A stretch of DNA of 45,291 nt, taken from contig DATMTN010000010.1 of assembly GCA_035564115.1 (NCBI GenBank), positions 1-45,291 of the forward strand. The letters run 5' to 3'. The notes under the pieces are model-generated. The model made no database searches, was not told the DNA's origin, and worked only from the letters and a program-made list of their open reading frames with translations. Numbering within the stretch: the stretch's first letter is position 1; each line of letters opens with the position of its first letter. The DNA comes from JACMPA01 sp035564115 (GTDB taxonomy: Bacteria; Patescibacteriota; Saccharimonadia; Saccharimonadales; UBA4665). Below, piece after piece: positions 13,850 through 24,000 of this stretch. The position numbers and the translations under genes are program-made.

Positions 13850-16800
13850 ATGAAACTGAAACAGAAACTTACTCTCACCCTACTTTCATTTTTGGTAGTT
13901 GCTAGTCCACTACTGGGTATTATTGCGCCTGCAAAAGCTTCAGCGACAACCTGTCCATCTGGACAGCTCTATAGCTCATCAGACGGATCATGCCTGGCAG
14001 TCTGTAATGGTAATCCAAACCAAGTCACTTGCATGCCCCCTAAGACTCAAAGTGACTGTCCATCCGGAACACACATTAACGGCACCTTTCCCAACTCGAT
14101 TTGTGGCTCAAGCAGCACTACCTCCGTCTGCTTAGGCCCAAACTATCAAGGATGCACTCCACCGACCAAGGCGAGTGACTGTCCATCCGGTTATTATTTC
14201 GTGGCAGCGGGTACGACCGTACGGCTATCGTCGCCAGATGCGGGCGGTGAAACATCCGTAAAAACCCAACAGGCAGGCTGTGCGGCAAGCAGCGCTAGCA
14301 CATGTAAAAGTGGGACGTATTTCTCTAAAGGTGGGACGGTCACGAACGGAGGATACGCCTCGCTACTTAACTACTGCTCAACTTCACCGCAAAGTGAGCA
14401 AGACTGTCCGGCTGGAACCCATTTCCAAAACATTGAAGGCCCGGAATGTGTGCCCGCCTACATGGCCCCCCAGGGTCCAGGCGATTGTCGATCAACCGAG
14501 TACTACGTACCAAAGGGTGGCAAAATGCCCGATGGCACAACAAGTCAAATAGCTCAATGTGTAAACAAAGCCACGGAGCCCCGCAATGCGAGTGATTGTC
14601 CGTCCAATACATACTACATACCCCTTACTCAGGCAACGCCAGACCCTAATATCCAAACTGCCGGATGCCTCCTCAAGAAAGACTATCCCCGAGACGCCAG
14701 CGACTGTCCGTCGACAATGTATTTCGTGCCCGCCGGGTCAAACTATGTTAACTCCGGCTACACCAACGGCGAGGTGTCGGATCGAAACTACTGCATCAGT
14801 AAGTTCAATAACCCACGCAATCAAGCCGACTGCGGCGACATACGCAAAAAAGTCTACGAAGCCCACTACAATAACGACCCGAATACCGCTGCCTGTGTCG
14901 ATCCACCATCACTCGCAAGCTGCGAGTACGACCCCTACAATAACGGTTGTGCGCAACTCTACGGTGGCGTTAACGGCAAGAAAGATTGTGAAAGTAATGC
15001 CGGTAAGCTTGGTTGGTTCGTCTGCGAGGTCATCGATGGCGTCCAGTCAGCCATCGGCGGCATCTACGACCACATCATTAACCCACTACTGACTGTTGAG
15101 CCAATCTCTACTAGTAATAAGACTGGTAGTCAGATTTATAGTGCTTGGTCGAACTTTAGGATCTATGGGGATGTCTTCCTGTTTATTGCCCTGCTTGTCA
15201 TTGTCTTTGGGGAATCGATTGGGGGCGGGGTGATTGATGCCTACTCGGCGAAGAAGATCCTGCCTCGGCTACTGATTGCTGCCTTGCTGATTAACATCTC
15301 GTTCTACTTAGTAGCCATCATGGTGGATATTGCTAACATTGTCGGTAATGGCTTGTCTGACCTGATCATTGCACCGTTTAACTTGAGTGGGAACTTTAAT
15401 TTGCAGGTGAATACTACAGGCAGCGTGGGGTTGACTACACTGTTAGCAGGAGCTGTCACTTGGGCCACGATATCCCTAAGTGGACAATTCCTAGCCTGGC
15501 TATGGTTCAGCATCTTGCTCCCACTCCTGCTCGTATTCCTCTCTATCCTAGTCGTCGTCCTCCTGCGACAAGCCCTGATTGTCTTCCTGGTGATTATCTC
15601 ACCGGTAGCTTTTGCCTTGTACTGCCTGCCAAACACCGAGAAGTACTTCCGGAAGTGGTGGGATATTTTGTTTGAGACGCTGCTCGTCTTCCCAATTGTG
15701 ACCGCGCTATTTGCCATGGGTAAAGTCAGTGCCTATATATTGAGCAACTCAAACAATGGGGCCCTCCTGAACGGCTTATCACAAATAATGGGCGTGGTGG
15801 CCCTGGTCATCCCGCTGCTACTCATACCGTTCTCGTTTAAGCTGGCTGGGGGACTACTAGGCCGAGCTCATGACTTAGTATCCGGTGCTCGAACCAAGAT
15901 GAACCTGGGTGGGGCCACCCGTGAGCGTATCAAGGCACAAGGTGCTCGTAACCGCCTGCAGGCCCGTGGTGGTGCCTATGCCGCTCTCCAGAAGCAGGGC
16001 AGTAAGGGTGGTGCGTTTAGACGGAACACTGTGGGTCGACTCGCCAAGGGCACTAGTGGGCTCCTGGGTTATAACGTTGAGGCGGAAATGTCTGCAGCCC
16101 GCGCAGAGGTAGGCAAGACCCTGAATGACCAGATTGCAACTGGTAAGGACGATGAGATCCGTGGTTTGACGGTGAACAAAGCCTGGGCCAACAAGCAGTG
16201 GCGTATGGATGAAAACGGTAAACGAGTAAATGACTGGGTACAGACCGACAGCCAAGGCAGAACCCAATATAAGAGTCTCGGGGGTGCCTGGGTAAACGAA
16301 GCCGATGTCGACCGCGGCCACTCACGCTGGGGCAAGGATACCTTTGCACAGCAGACGGCGCTGTCCTATGAGATGCGTAAAGCCCAGAGTGAGGACCAGC
16401 TACAGACACTGGCTAAAAACTACCGAGTTGTTGCACAGGGTGTAGACGCTGCTGGGAATAAGGTTGGTGGCGGCTGGGGCATGACACAAGAACAGGCTGG
16501 TGGTGCCTGGATTGGTGCAGCCTTCGAACGTCAGAATGAGCACCTCGAATTTAAGGGTGTGAACTGGAAAACCGGCGAGCTCAACGTCGATGAAGCCACA
16601 GGACTTGCGGGCGGCGGTTTTGTAGACGAAGTCTACGAGAAGAAGGGTAGCTACCCAGTATCGCAAATGGGCTCAAATACCGTTGAACAACTCAAAAAAG
16701 CACATGCATCGACCGTGGAAGTTCTCAGGAGCTCTAGCGATCCAGATGTTCGAGCAAAGGCCGAGGAGCAGCAACGCAAGATAGCTGCGATTGCCGAAAC

Positions 16801-17032
16801 CTTCATGCACGACGTTGGCACTGGCGGCGGAATGGTTGGTCAGACCGAAGATGGCGCGCCGATCATGGGTGCTCCAGCTGGCGGTGGGAAACGACAAGCC
16901 GGCACACAGGGTGCGGCACACGTTGCTGAACGTGTCGTTGAGCTTGCCGAGCTAACTGGTGTACGTACACAGCCTTTTGGTCCTGTGCGTGAAGGCCAGG
17001 TTAGGACTGATGATATGAGACCACAGAAGTAG
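13850..17032 (+). CDS. VirB6/TrbL-like T4SS membrane protein with Cys-rich repeat ectodomain
   Basis: The 1,060-residue protein has a signal peptide (residues 1-32, ending AKASA). A Cys-rich extracytoplasmic region follows (33-400) with at least six units built around (S/E)DCPSxxYF-like motifs near residues 69, 110, 185, 212, 249 and 285. Next come five or six membrane helices (about 440-670). The C-terminal region is long and hydrophilic (680-1060). The polytopic core resembles the VirB6/TrbL channel component. It is the first gene of the secretion locus and the PrgI gene follows after 18 bases. No convincing SD precedes the ATG. The repeat domain suggests surface exposure and possibly host contact, which is inference. 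Confidence 0.75.
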   Translation: MKLKQKLTLTLLSFLVVASPLLGIIAPAKASATTCPSGQLYSSSDGSCLAVCNGNPNQVTCMPPKTQSDCPSGTHINGTFPNSICGSSSTTSVCLGPNYQGCTPPTKASDCPSGYYFVAAGTTVRLSSPDAGGETSVKTQQAGCAASSASTCKSGTYFSKGGTVTNGGYASLLNYCSTSPQSEQDCPAGTHFQNIEGPECVPAYMAPQGPGDCRSTEYYVPKGGKMPDGTTSQIAQCVNKATEPRNASDCPSNTYYIPLTQATPDPNIQTAGCLLKKDYPRDASDCPSTMYFVPAGSNYVNSGYTNGEVSDRNYCISKFNNPRNQADCGDIRKKVYEAHYNNDPNTAACVDPPSLASCEYDPYNNGCAQLYGGVNGKKDCESNAGKLGWFVCEVIDGVQSAIGGIYDHIINPLLTVEPISTSNKTGSQIYSAWSNFRIYGDVFLFIALLVIVFGESIGGGVIDAYSAKKILPRLLIAALLINISFYLVAIMVDIANIVGNGLSDLIIAPFNLSGNFNLQVNTTGSVGLTTLLAGAVTWATISLSGQFLAWLWFSILLPLLLVFLSILVVVLLRQALIVFLVIISPVAFALYCLPNTEKYFRKWWDILFETLLVFPIVTALFAMGKVSAYILSNSNNGALLNGLSQIMGVVALVIPLLLIPFSFKLAGGLLGRAHDLVSGARTKMNLGGATRERIKAQGARNRLQARGGAYAALQKQGSKGGAFRRNTVGRLAKGTSGLLGYNVEAEMSAARAEVGKTLNDQIATGKDDEIRGLTVNKAWANKQWRMDENGKRVNDWVQTDSQGRTQYKSLGGAWVNEADVDRGHSRWGKDTFAQQTALSYEMRKAQSEDQLQTLAKNYRVVAQGVDAAGNKVGGGWGMTQEQAGGAWIGAAFERQNEHLEFKGVNWKTGELNVDEATGLAGGGFVDEVYEKKGSYPVSQMGSNTVEQLKKAHASTVEVLRSSSDPDVRAKAEEQQRKIAAIAETFMHDVGTGGGMVGQTEDGAPIMGAPAGGGKRQAGTQGAAHVAERVVELAELTGVRTQPFGPVREGQVRTDDMRPQK

Positions 17033-17050
17033 GAATTCGAGGGCTAACTC

Positions 17051-18070
17051 ATGGCAACATATAAAGTAATCCAAGACATCGAAGCAGAGGACCACATCCT
17101 TGGTCCGCTGAGTTTGCGGCAGTTTATCTACGCGCTCATCGCGGCTTTCTGTTTCTATATGTGCTACATCGTGGCGACGAAGCATGCACCGTTTCTGATG
17201 GCGCTATTCCTGCCGCCAGGCCTATTCTGCGCCTTCTTTGCGTTTCCATTTGGACAAGACCAGAGCACCGAGATCTGGGCACTCGCCAAGATTCGTTTCT
17301 TCTTCAAACCGCGAAAGCGCATCTGGGACCAGAGCGGCGTCAAAGACCTGGTGACAGTAACAGTGCCACGAAAAGTTGAAGTCAGACGGACAGATGGGCT
17401 GAGCCAAAACGAAGTTCGCAGCCGGCTCACCGCCCTCGCCAACACTATCGATAGCCGTGGCTGGGCCGTGAAAGACGTTGATGTTAACCTGTACAGCCGT
17501 CCAGGTCTGTTACCATCCGACACTGAATCTGACCGCCTAATTGGCACCGGCGCCATTCCGCAGCCAGTACCGACGTATGACATTCATGCTGCGGACGATA
17601 TTCTGGACGCCCAGAATAACCCGATTGCCCAACAGTTCGACCAAATGATAAACGCCTCAAACCAAGCTCACCGACAGCAGCTCATGGGGCTCATGAATCA
17701 GAGCACGACCCAGCCTACTCCTCCGGCTCAGACAAACCAGTGGTTCCTAGGTAAGACCTACCCGCAAGTCGGCCCGCCTGCCGTGAGTGGCCCCGCGCCC
17801 GTAGCCCAAGCACCCTCGCCAGATGATGCGCTCATAGCCAGCCGGCTGAAAGCCCAGAGCGCTGCCCAAGACGTTACCTACGGGCACATGAAAACGATTC
17901 AGCCACTCGGCCAGCAGCCAGCTCCACAAGCCATGCCAGAGCCCAAGAAGGTTAACGTTAATACGACTCAATTGGCCGCAAATAACGATCTGAATATTGC
18001 TACGATCGCCCGAGTCGCAAACAAGAAAGACTTGCCGCCGGAAGACGAAGTAATAATCCCTCTCCACTAG
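17051..18070 (+). CDS. PrgI-family protein (VirB3-like T4SS component)
   Basis: The 339-residue protein starts with the PrgI-type YKVIQDIEAEDHILGPLSLR and two adjacent membrane helices (about residues 22-62). A basic cytoplasmic segment follows (RFFFKPRKRIWDQSG), then a long Pro/Gln-rich tail. PrgI proteins occupy the VirB3 position next to VirB4 in Gram-positive and CPR T4SSs. The SD GAGG lies 8 bases before the ATG. The tail (residues 180-339) is longer than in ordinary PrgI and looks disordered. Confidence 0.85.
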   Translation: MATYKVIQDIEAEDHILGPLSLRQFIYALIAAFCFYMCYIVATKHAPFLMALFLPPGLFCAFFAFPFGQDQSTEIWALAKIRFFFKPRKRIWDQSGVKDLVTVTVPRKVEVRRTDGLSQNEVRSRLTALANTIDSRGWAVKDVDVNLYSRPGLLPSDTESDRLIGTGAIPQPVPTYDIHAADDILDAQNNPIAQQFDQMINASNQAHRQQLMGLMNQSTTQPTPPAQTNQWFLGKTYPQVGPPAVSGPAPVAQAPSPDDALIASRLKAQSAAQDVTYGHMKTIQPLGQQPAPQAMPEPKKVNVNTTQLAANNDLNIATIARVANKKDLPPEDEVIIPLH

Positions 18071-18085
18071 AGCGGATATTTGGGG

Positions 18086-18091
18086 TAAAAT
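18086..18091 (+). promoter_or_regulatory. internal -10-like promoter (TAAAAT) before the virB4 genes
   Basis: TAAAAT lies 7 bases before ATG 18099, the same spacing as the leaderless promoters elsewhere in the window. It would give separate transcription of the VirB4 pair. Confidence 0.35.
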
Positions 18092-18098
18092 GGTTATG

Positions 18099-18155
18099 AT
18101 GAATATGTGTTGGCCCATAGGCCAAATCTTGGAGGGTGGGCAAAACCAGCTATGA
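18099..18155 (+). CDS. possible 18-codon leader peptide coupled to the VirB4 N-domain gene
   Basis: ATG 18099 opens an 18-codon frame (MNMCWPIGQILEGGQNQL). Its TGA at 18153-18155 overlaps the ATG of the next gene (18152) as ATGA. The frame contains a GGAGGG sequence too far from the next ATG (about 16 bases) to be a normal SD, so translation of the downstream gene may depend on ribosomes finishing this peptide. It could equally be chance; an alternative in-frame GTG at 18107 would extend the downstream protein. Confidence 0.3.
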   Translation: MNMCWPIGQILEGGQNQL

Positions 18156-19042
18156 ATCCACAAACACCAGAACAACCTGGGCAGTATGTTCAGCCTGTGC
18201 CTGGGCAGCCTTACATCCCGCAGCAGCCAGCACAAATAGTCTCCCAAATCCCCGGGCAAGGTGCTATCGTCGGGCAACAGCCAGGCCAGCCGCAGATTGC
18301 TCCAGGCGTCAAGACAAACCCGAACAGCACCCAGAACACACTGCAGATCGCTGAAATCCGTGATGGCATCGTTATTATGAACGACGGCTCGTTCCGCTCA
18401 GTTATCATGGTGAAAAGTATCAATTTCGACCTGATGAGCGGGCAAGAGCAAGAAGCAGTCGAATACAGCTACCAGGGGTTTTTGAACTCGCTATACTTCC
18501 CGATCCAGATATTTGTCCGCTCGCAGCAAGTTGACCTCCAACCGTATATCGAGAAGCTCGACAAGATTCGCACCGAACACGATAACATGCTGCTTGCGCT
18601 TCTGATGGAAGACTACATCAACTACATTGATCAGCTCAGTGCCCAGACCAACATCATGGACAAGAAGTTTTACGTTGTCGTGCCATTCTTCCCGGTTCAG
18701 GATGTCCAAAAAGCACTTTCGCAAAGCAAGAACTTCATTACTGGCTTGGCGGGTATCTTTAACACCAAGGAGCAGCGCGTAACTATTAACGAAGCTGATC
18801 TAGAGAAGGCCAAGACTGAACTCCGCAACCGCGTACAAGCAGTACTTGGTGGATTGTTGCAGTGCAGCATCCAGGGTCTACCGCTTGATACTCAGGAGTT
18901 GATTGAGCTGTACTACGACACCTACAATCCTGACACCGCCACCCGTCAACAACTCAAAAACTTTGATGATTTGAGCGCCGAGATTATCCAAAAGGGTGAA
19001 GGCAATGCCCCACAAGCCCACCTACAGAGGGAGTTGCAATAA
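18152..19042 (+). CDS. VirB4/TraC N-terminal-domain protein (split VirB4)
   Basis: The 296-residue protein has a Gln/Pro-rich N-terminus (residues 1-60) and a globular domain (about 65-260) with IRDGIVIMNDGSFRSVIMVK and FLNSLYFPIQIFVRSQQVDL. These elements resemble the N-terminal domain of VirB4/TraC ATPases. No Walker motifs are present; those lie in the next gene, whose ATG overlaps this stop (TAATG). The pair therefore looks like a split VirB4, an arrangement I recall from CPR genomes. The N-domain probably contacts the membrane complex. The true start is uncertain (ATG 18152 or GTG 18107). Confidence 0.75.
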   Translation: MNPQTPEQPGQYVQPVPGQPYIPQQPAQIVSQIPGQGAIVGQQPGQPQIAPGVKTNPNSTQNTLQIAEIRDGIVIMNDGSFRSVIMVKSINFDLMSGQEQEAVEYSYQGFLNSLYFPIQIFVRSQQVDLQPYIEKLDKIRTEHDNMLLALLMEDYINYIDQLSAQTNIMDKKFYVVVPFFPVQDVQKALSQSKNFITGLAGIFNTKEQRVTINEADLEKAKTELRNRVQAVLGGLLQCSIQGLPLDTQELIELYYDTYNPDTATRQQLKNFDDLSAEIIQKGEGNAPQAHLQRELQ

Positions 19043-20955
19043 TGGCGTTTGGCAAGAAAACCCCTGTAGTCGACCCCATGGCAATCGCCCAGGCCCAGCA
19101 GATCCGTGAACAAAATGAGGTCAGTGCTGCCTTCCAAAAGGGCATCACTGCGCTCCGCGACTTTATCGCACCGAGCTCTATCGAGTTCTCAAGTAGCTTC
19201 TTCCGCATTGGTACACGGTTCGCTCGTACGTACTATGTCTACGGCTATCCGCGGCAAATCTACACCGGCTGGCTCTCGAGCATGGTCAACCTCGACGAAA
19301 TGATGGATATGAGCATGTATGTCTATCCCGTTGAAAGCCAAGTGGTACTCGAAAACTTGCGCAAAAAAGTAACCCAGCTCGAAGCCGGTATCCAAATCGA
19401 CTCTGAAAAGGGCAGGGTTCGTGACCCGGGCAAGCAGGCAGCCATCCTCGACGCCGAGGAAATGCGCGACAAACTGCAGGTTGGCGAGGAGCGTTTCTTC
19501 CGGTTTGGCTTGTATTTCACCGTCTACGCACATAGCGAGGACGAGCTAGAATTCGTATCGCACAAGGTCGAGTCGATGCTGGGCCAGCAGCTTGTCTTTA
19601 GTAAACCAGCCACTAGCCAACAGGAACAGGGTCTCAACAGCACCGTACCGCAGTTGGTTGACCAGCTGCAGATTCGTCGTAACTTTAGCACCGGCGCACT
19701 CAGTACCAGCTTCCCATTCACTTCGGCAGACTTAACGCAAGATAACGGTATCCTCTACGGCATAAACATGCACAACTCTGGCTTGGTTATCTTCGACCGT
19801 TTCAGTCTAGAGAACGGCAACTCGGTTGTCTTCGCCAAGTCCGGTGCTGGTAAGTCGTTCACCGTCAAACTCGAAGCTCTCCGTAGCATGATGTTCGGCA
19901 CCGAGATATTCATTATCGACCCAGAGAACGAGTATCAGCGCATGTGCGAAGCGGTTGCCGGCGCCTACGTGCGTCTGAGCCTAAACTCGGCCACGCGCAT
20001 CAATCCATTTGATCTACCAAAGGTAGTAGACACCGAGGAAGCTGACAATGCACTACGCTCTAATCTCATTACTCTCCACGGGCTCCTTCGTTTGATGATG
20101 GGCGGTGCTCAGGCCCAGATGCAAGCCGGAGGTGGTAGCATGATGATGCCCGCGCTCGCGCCAAGCGAGGAAGCCGACCTCGATGCCGCACTCATCGAGA
20201 CCTATGCTAAAGCCGGCATTACCAATGATCCGCTCACACACAGCGGTCAGCCACCAACCATTCTTGATCTCTACGACACGCTCCTACACATGGGCGGTAC
20301 CGGCCCACAGCTCGCCCAACGGCTGCGTAAGTACACGACTGGTACGTTTGCCGGCATCTTTAGCCAGCAGAGCAATATCGATATCAATAACCCAATGGTC
20401 GTCTTCAACATTCGTGACCTAGAAGATGAGCTACGTCCCGTGGCAATGTATATTGTCCTGAACTACATCTGGAACAAGACAAAGTCCGACCAGAAACGCC
20501 GTATCTTGATTGTCGATGAAGCTTGGCAGCTCATGAAGTACGAAGACTCGGCAAACTTCATGTTCAGCCTGGCTAAGCGCGCCCGTAAGTACAATCTGGG
20601 CATTACCACCATTACCCAAGACGTCGAGGACTTCATGGGCTCGCGCATGGGGCGAGCCATCGTGGCCAACGCCTCGATGCAGCTCCTGCTCAAGCAGTCC
20701 CCATCGGCAGTCGACGTACTGAGTGAGGTATTTAAACTCACCAGCGAGGAACGGAAGCGACTCAGCCAATTCCCAGTGGGACAGGGTTTATTCTTTGCAG
20801 GGCAGAACCACGTCCATGTGCAGATTGTGGCTAGTCCCACGGAGGCTAGCCTCATTACCACCAATCCTCAGCAAGTCCAGTCACAACAGGGTGGGGACTT
20901 GGCGGGCCCAGGAGGAACAATCGATCTAAGCAATCGACTGACACCGGGTGTATGA
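19042..20955 (+). CDS. virB4: VirB4-type T4SS ATPase
   Basis: The 637-residue ATPase has an N-terminal region with FFRIGTRFARTYYVYGYPRQ. The Walker A motif is KSGAGKSFTVK near residues 267-276, followed by IFIIDPENEY, and Walker B is RILIVDEAWQL near 486-496. These are typical of VirB4/TraC proteins, which energise pilus assembly and substrate transfer at the inner membrane. It overlaps the preceding gene by one base and lies between PrgI and the large exported protein. No VirD4 coupling protein, VirB11 or relaxase is visible in the window. Confidence 0.93.
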   Translation: MAFGKKTPVVDPMAIAQAQQIREQNEVSAAFQKGITALRDFIAPSSIEFSSSFFRIGTRFARTYYVYGYPRQIYTGWLSSMVNLDEMMDMSMYVYPVESQVVLENLRKKVTQLEAGIQIDSEKGRVRDPGKQAAILDAEEMRDKLQVGEERFFRFGLYFTVYAHSEDELEFVSHKVESMLGQQLVFSKPATSQQEQGLNSTVPQLVDQLQIRRNFSTGALSTSFPFTSADLTQDNGILYGINMHNSGLVIFDRFSLENGNSVVFAKSGAGKSFTVKLEALRSMMFGTEIFIIDPENEYQRMCEAVAGAYVRLSLNSATRINPFDLPKVVDTEEADNALRSNLITLHGLLRLMMGGAQAQMQAGGGSMMMPALAPSEEADLDAALIETYAKAGITNDPLTHSGQPPTILDLYDTLLHMGGTGPQLAQRLRKYTTGTFAGIFSQQSNIDINNPMVVFNIRDLEDELRPVAMYIVLNYIWNKTKSDQKRRILIVDEAWQLMKYEDSANFMFSLAKRARKYNLGITTITQDVEDFMGSRMGRAIVANASMQLLLKQSPSAVDVLSEVFKLTSEERKRLSQFPVGQGLFFAGQNHVHVQIVASPTEASLITTNPQQVQSQQGGDLAGPGGTIDLSNRLTPGV

Positions 20956-20981
20956 TCGCAATCGAAACCGAGCGATGCTCA

Positions 20982-21007
20982 GTAAAAATAAACAGGTTTA
21001 TTTTTAC
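20982..21007 (+). repeat. 12-bp AT-rich perfect palindrome upstream of the 1,705-aa gene
   Basis: GTAAAAATAAAC and GTTTATTTTTAC flank a 2-base centre, with an outer GAGCG / CGCTC pair around them. It lies between the virB4 stop and a TATAAT box. It could be a weak bidirectional terminator or an operator for a regulator of the next gene. Confidence 0.55.
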
Positions 21008-21021
21008 CTTCGCTCCTGCGT

Positions 21022-21027
21022 TATAAT
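21022..21027 (+). promoter_or_regulatory. -10 promoter (TATAAT) of the 1,705-aa gene
   Basis: A perfect TATAAT lies 20 bases before the ATG at 21048, with a weak SD (AAGAAGAG) between. The large exported protein may thus be expressed separately from the secretion apparatus. Confidence 0.5.
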
Positions 21028-21047
21028 AAACATAAGAAGAGACATTG

Positions 21048-24000
21048 ATGGCTACAGACCTTGAGACCAGGCCAGATGAGGATCAAGACGCTATCCAGCG
21101 TCATTATAACGATACCTTCAATGACCTGACCTCAGCTGAACATATGGCCAAGGATGGCACGCCCGGCGATATCGGTGGTGATGAAGGTGGCTTCTTCCGA
21201 AATGAGACCACACCCAAAACCGGCGATGAAACCCCTGGCAAGCCGGAGGCGAAGAAAGATACTGCCAGCGACAGTAGTCCTGAGTCTGGCCTCTTCAGTG
21301 GTAATGAGGGCGGACCGAGCAAGGGTCGACGCGTCCTAGGATTCAACATTACCCGTCGGCGAACTATAACCGCCAGCATCATTAGCTTGGTGATCGGTGG
21401 CGGTGGTCTATTCATGGGCAGCTTGGCAACCGGACCACTCGAGCTCATACATCTGTCCGAAATATTTTCACATAACCTTTCAAAAGTTGAATCTGATTCT
21501 AGCAGCCGCACAGGTAACATGATGCGCTACGCTCGAGCGTGGCAGAACAAAGACTTCCGCTACACTCGGGTTGGCTTCATAGGCGCAAGGATTGTAAATG
21601 GCGTGCTCAACGATTACGAAAAGAGTGGCTTCAAACTTACGGATGCAACACTGACCGGACGGCCAAATAGTATAGAGCTCGACCGCGAGAAGATTAATAA
21701 AAACTTCCACGAAACCAAAAATATGAGCCCCAAGGAACTGGATAAGTGGGCCAGCGACACGCTAGGGGTTGAGTTCAAGAATGGCAAGGCCGACATGTCC
21801 GGTTTAAGTGATAGAGGCATCAAAAAGGTCGCGAAGAGTGCCAACAGAAAGCTATTAGGCGATGGACGAATAAAATCGGGCATTCGGGCCCGCGAACTCG
21901 GAAAGTTTTATGGACTTAACAACCTATTCCATCCATTCTCGGCAGCACTCGACGGGAAAATAGCCAAAGCGGTTGCCGCGGCTAAAGCCAAAAAGGCCGA
22001 GGACAATAACCCGGCCGATGAAGACCCGAAGCAGGCAGCTGAGAGTACGCTGCAGACCGAACAGGCCGATGCCAGAGCACCGATAGAAGAAAAAGCTCGA
22101 ACTAAGTTGAGTGAATTCAAAAGCGAACACTCTGGCTTATCTGATGGAATTGTTAAGTGGGGCGGTCAAGCCGCCGGTATCCTCTGGGCTACGGGGTGTA
22201 CCCTGAGGGACGCAGGTGACACGATAACCGTCATTAACCGCGATGCGGTCGTCGTGCCATCTATGATACAAGCCACCCAGCTTATGGCTGCTGGCGCCCA
22301 AATCAAAGCCGGCACTGTCGGCCAGCCGGGTGATCTAACAGAGGAGCAAATCGGTGCTCTGGCCGACACCCTGACCGACAAAAATGGTAACGATATCTGG
22401 TCTGCTACCCCTATGGAGGCACTTACCTCGTCATCGAACCTGAGCACCAAGAATGATATACCCGACGACCAGAAAGCCGCCTTTGCCGATAAAGGTATGG
22501 GGGGCACACTCTCCAATATCGGCAACAAAATATTGACCTATATTGGCCTAAAGTCTACTGCAGATGGAATTGGAGCTTTAACCAATTGGATACCAGGCGT
22601 GAAACATCTGGGGCTTAGTAATCCCTGTAGCCTGACCTATGCTGGAATAACCGTAGCCGTGGGCCTCGCGGGTTACGCTGCCGACGTAGGCAGTTGTCTC
22701 GTTGGCTGTGAGGGTTTTGCGTTATCTGCTGCCGTAGATGCCCTAGTTACTGGCGTAGTGAGGGAGACCGAGAGTTTTGCTCTCAGCAGTCTAGCGATCG
22801 GCAAGATTACCGATATGCTTGTTCATAGTGGTACCCTCCCGACGCTTGCCGCCGATGCATTTAGTGGTCCCGCGGGTGGAGACTTATTGGCCTACGGAGC
22901 TCGCGAAGCAGGCAATATGACGGCTATCGCTTCTGGCGGTCTGGAGATTGCCAATAGTGCAAAGACAACCATTGTGGGTACAGCCGGCCAGGAAGAGCAG
23001 CAACAGTTCAAATCACAGAGTATGTTTGCCAAGGTATTCGATACCTCAGATTACCGGTCGGTTACGGGCCAGATTGCTGACACTCTCAACCGAGGCCTGT
23101 CCCACAATACGAACTCAATCGTTTCCACCATCGTGAATCCCTTCCATTCGCTGGGAGCAGTGTTTGGCAGTGTCTTGAATCCGAAGGCTTTAGCCGGCAC
23201 ACCTACCAGCAGTTGGACCGGCAACTACGACTGGGGTATGCCTCAGTATGGTATCCCAGACAGCATGCTGAATGACTCACGCATGGCCGACCCATTCCAG
23301 AACGCCGAAGATGTGGGGCAATACCTCACAGCTCACTGTGGGAGCGACACGGGCGCCGCCAGTGAAGGCGAGTGTGGCGGCGACAATGGCTGGACGAATA
23401 GGATAAAAATCTGCTTTGGTAATGATCTAACATACACGCAAGACTCCACCACCAACACTATGGTCTGGGATGTTGCGCCCGCAGCCAATACCGATGTCGA
23501 TCCTAACGCCACCGGTCCTGGCACCTACGGTGACGCGAACTGTAGTGGCGATTTGTCGGGTGAATGGGGCAAGATCGTCATGTTTATAAATGACGCCAAT
23601 AACATCAAGTCAATGGATTGTCTTGAAGGCGACAACGATACCTCAGCCCAATCATGTAGTGACCTGGGCGTAAACGGTGGCGCAGCAAATGCCTGTACCG
23701 GCACAGCTACTCCGGGTACCGCACCGAGCACAACCAGCTCTAGCGGGCTTCCAAGCTGGTCGGTCATGCCAGATGTCAGCAGCCAGCCCGTTGGTAGCGC
23801 CGTAAATGGCAAGGTTTCGGTAGCTATCGCGAACATACGTTCCGCCGACACCTTTGCTCACAACCTAGGAATCATTGATGGCAATAACCCCGACTTCATG
23901 GGGCTGCAGGAAGTTAGTAATGAATCACTGCAACATATGGAGCAAAGTGCACCGGGCTATGGGGCATATCGCGACAACACCCCGGACCCTGACAGTGCAC

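Noticed and set aside
14050..14840. Short periodic DNA similarity (GACTGTCC...) that could suggest a repeat array or CRISPR
   Set aside because: The periodicity comes from coding repeats (DCPS motifs) in the VirB6-like protein; spacing is irregular and the DNA copies are not identical.
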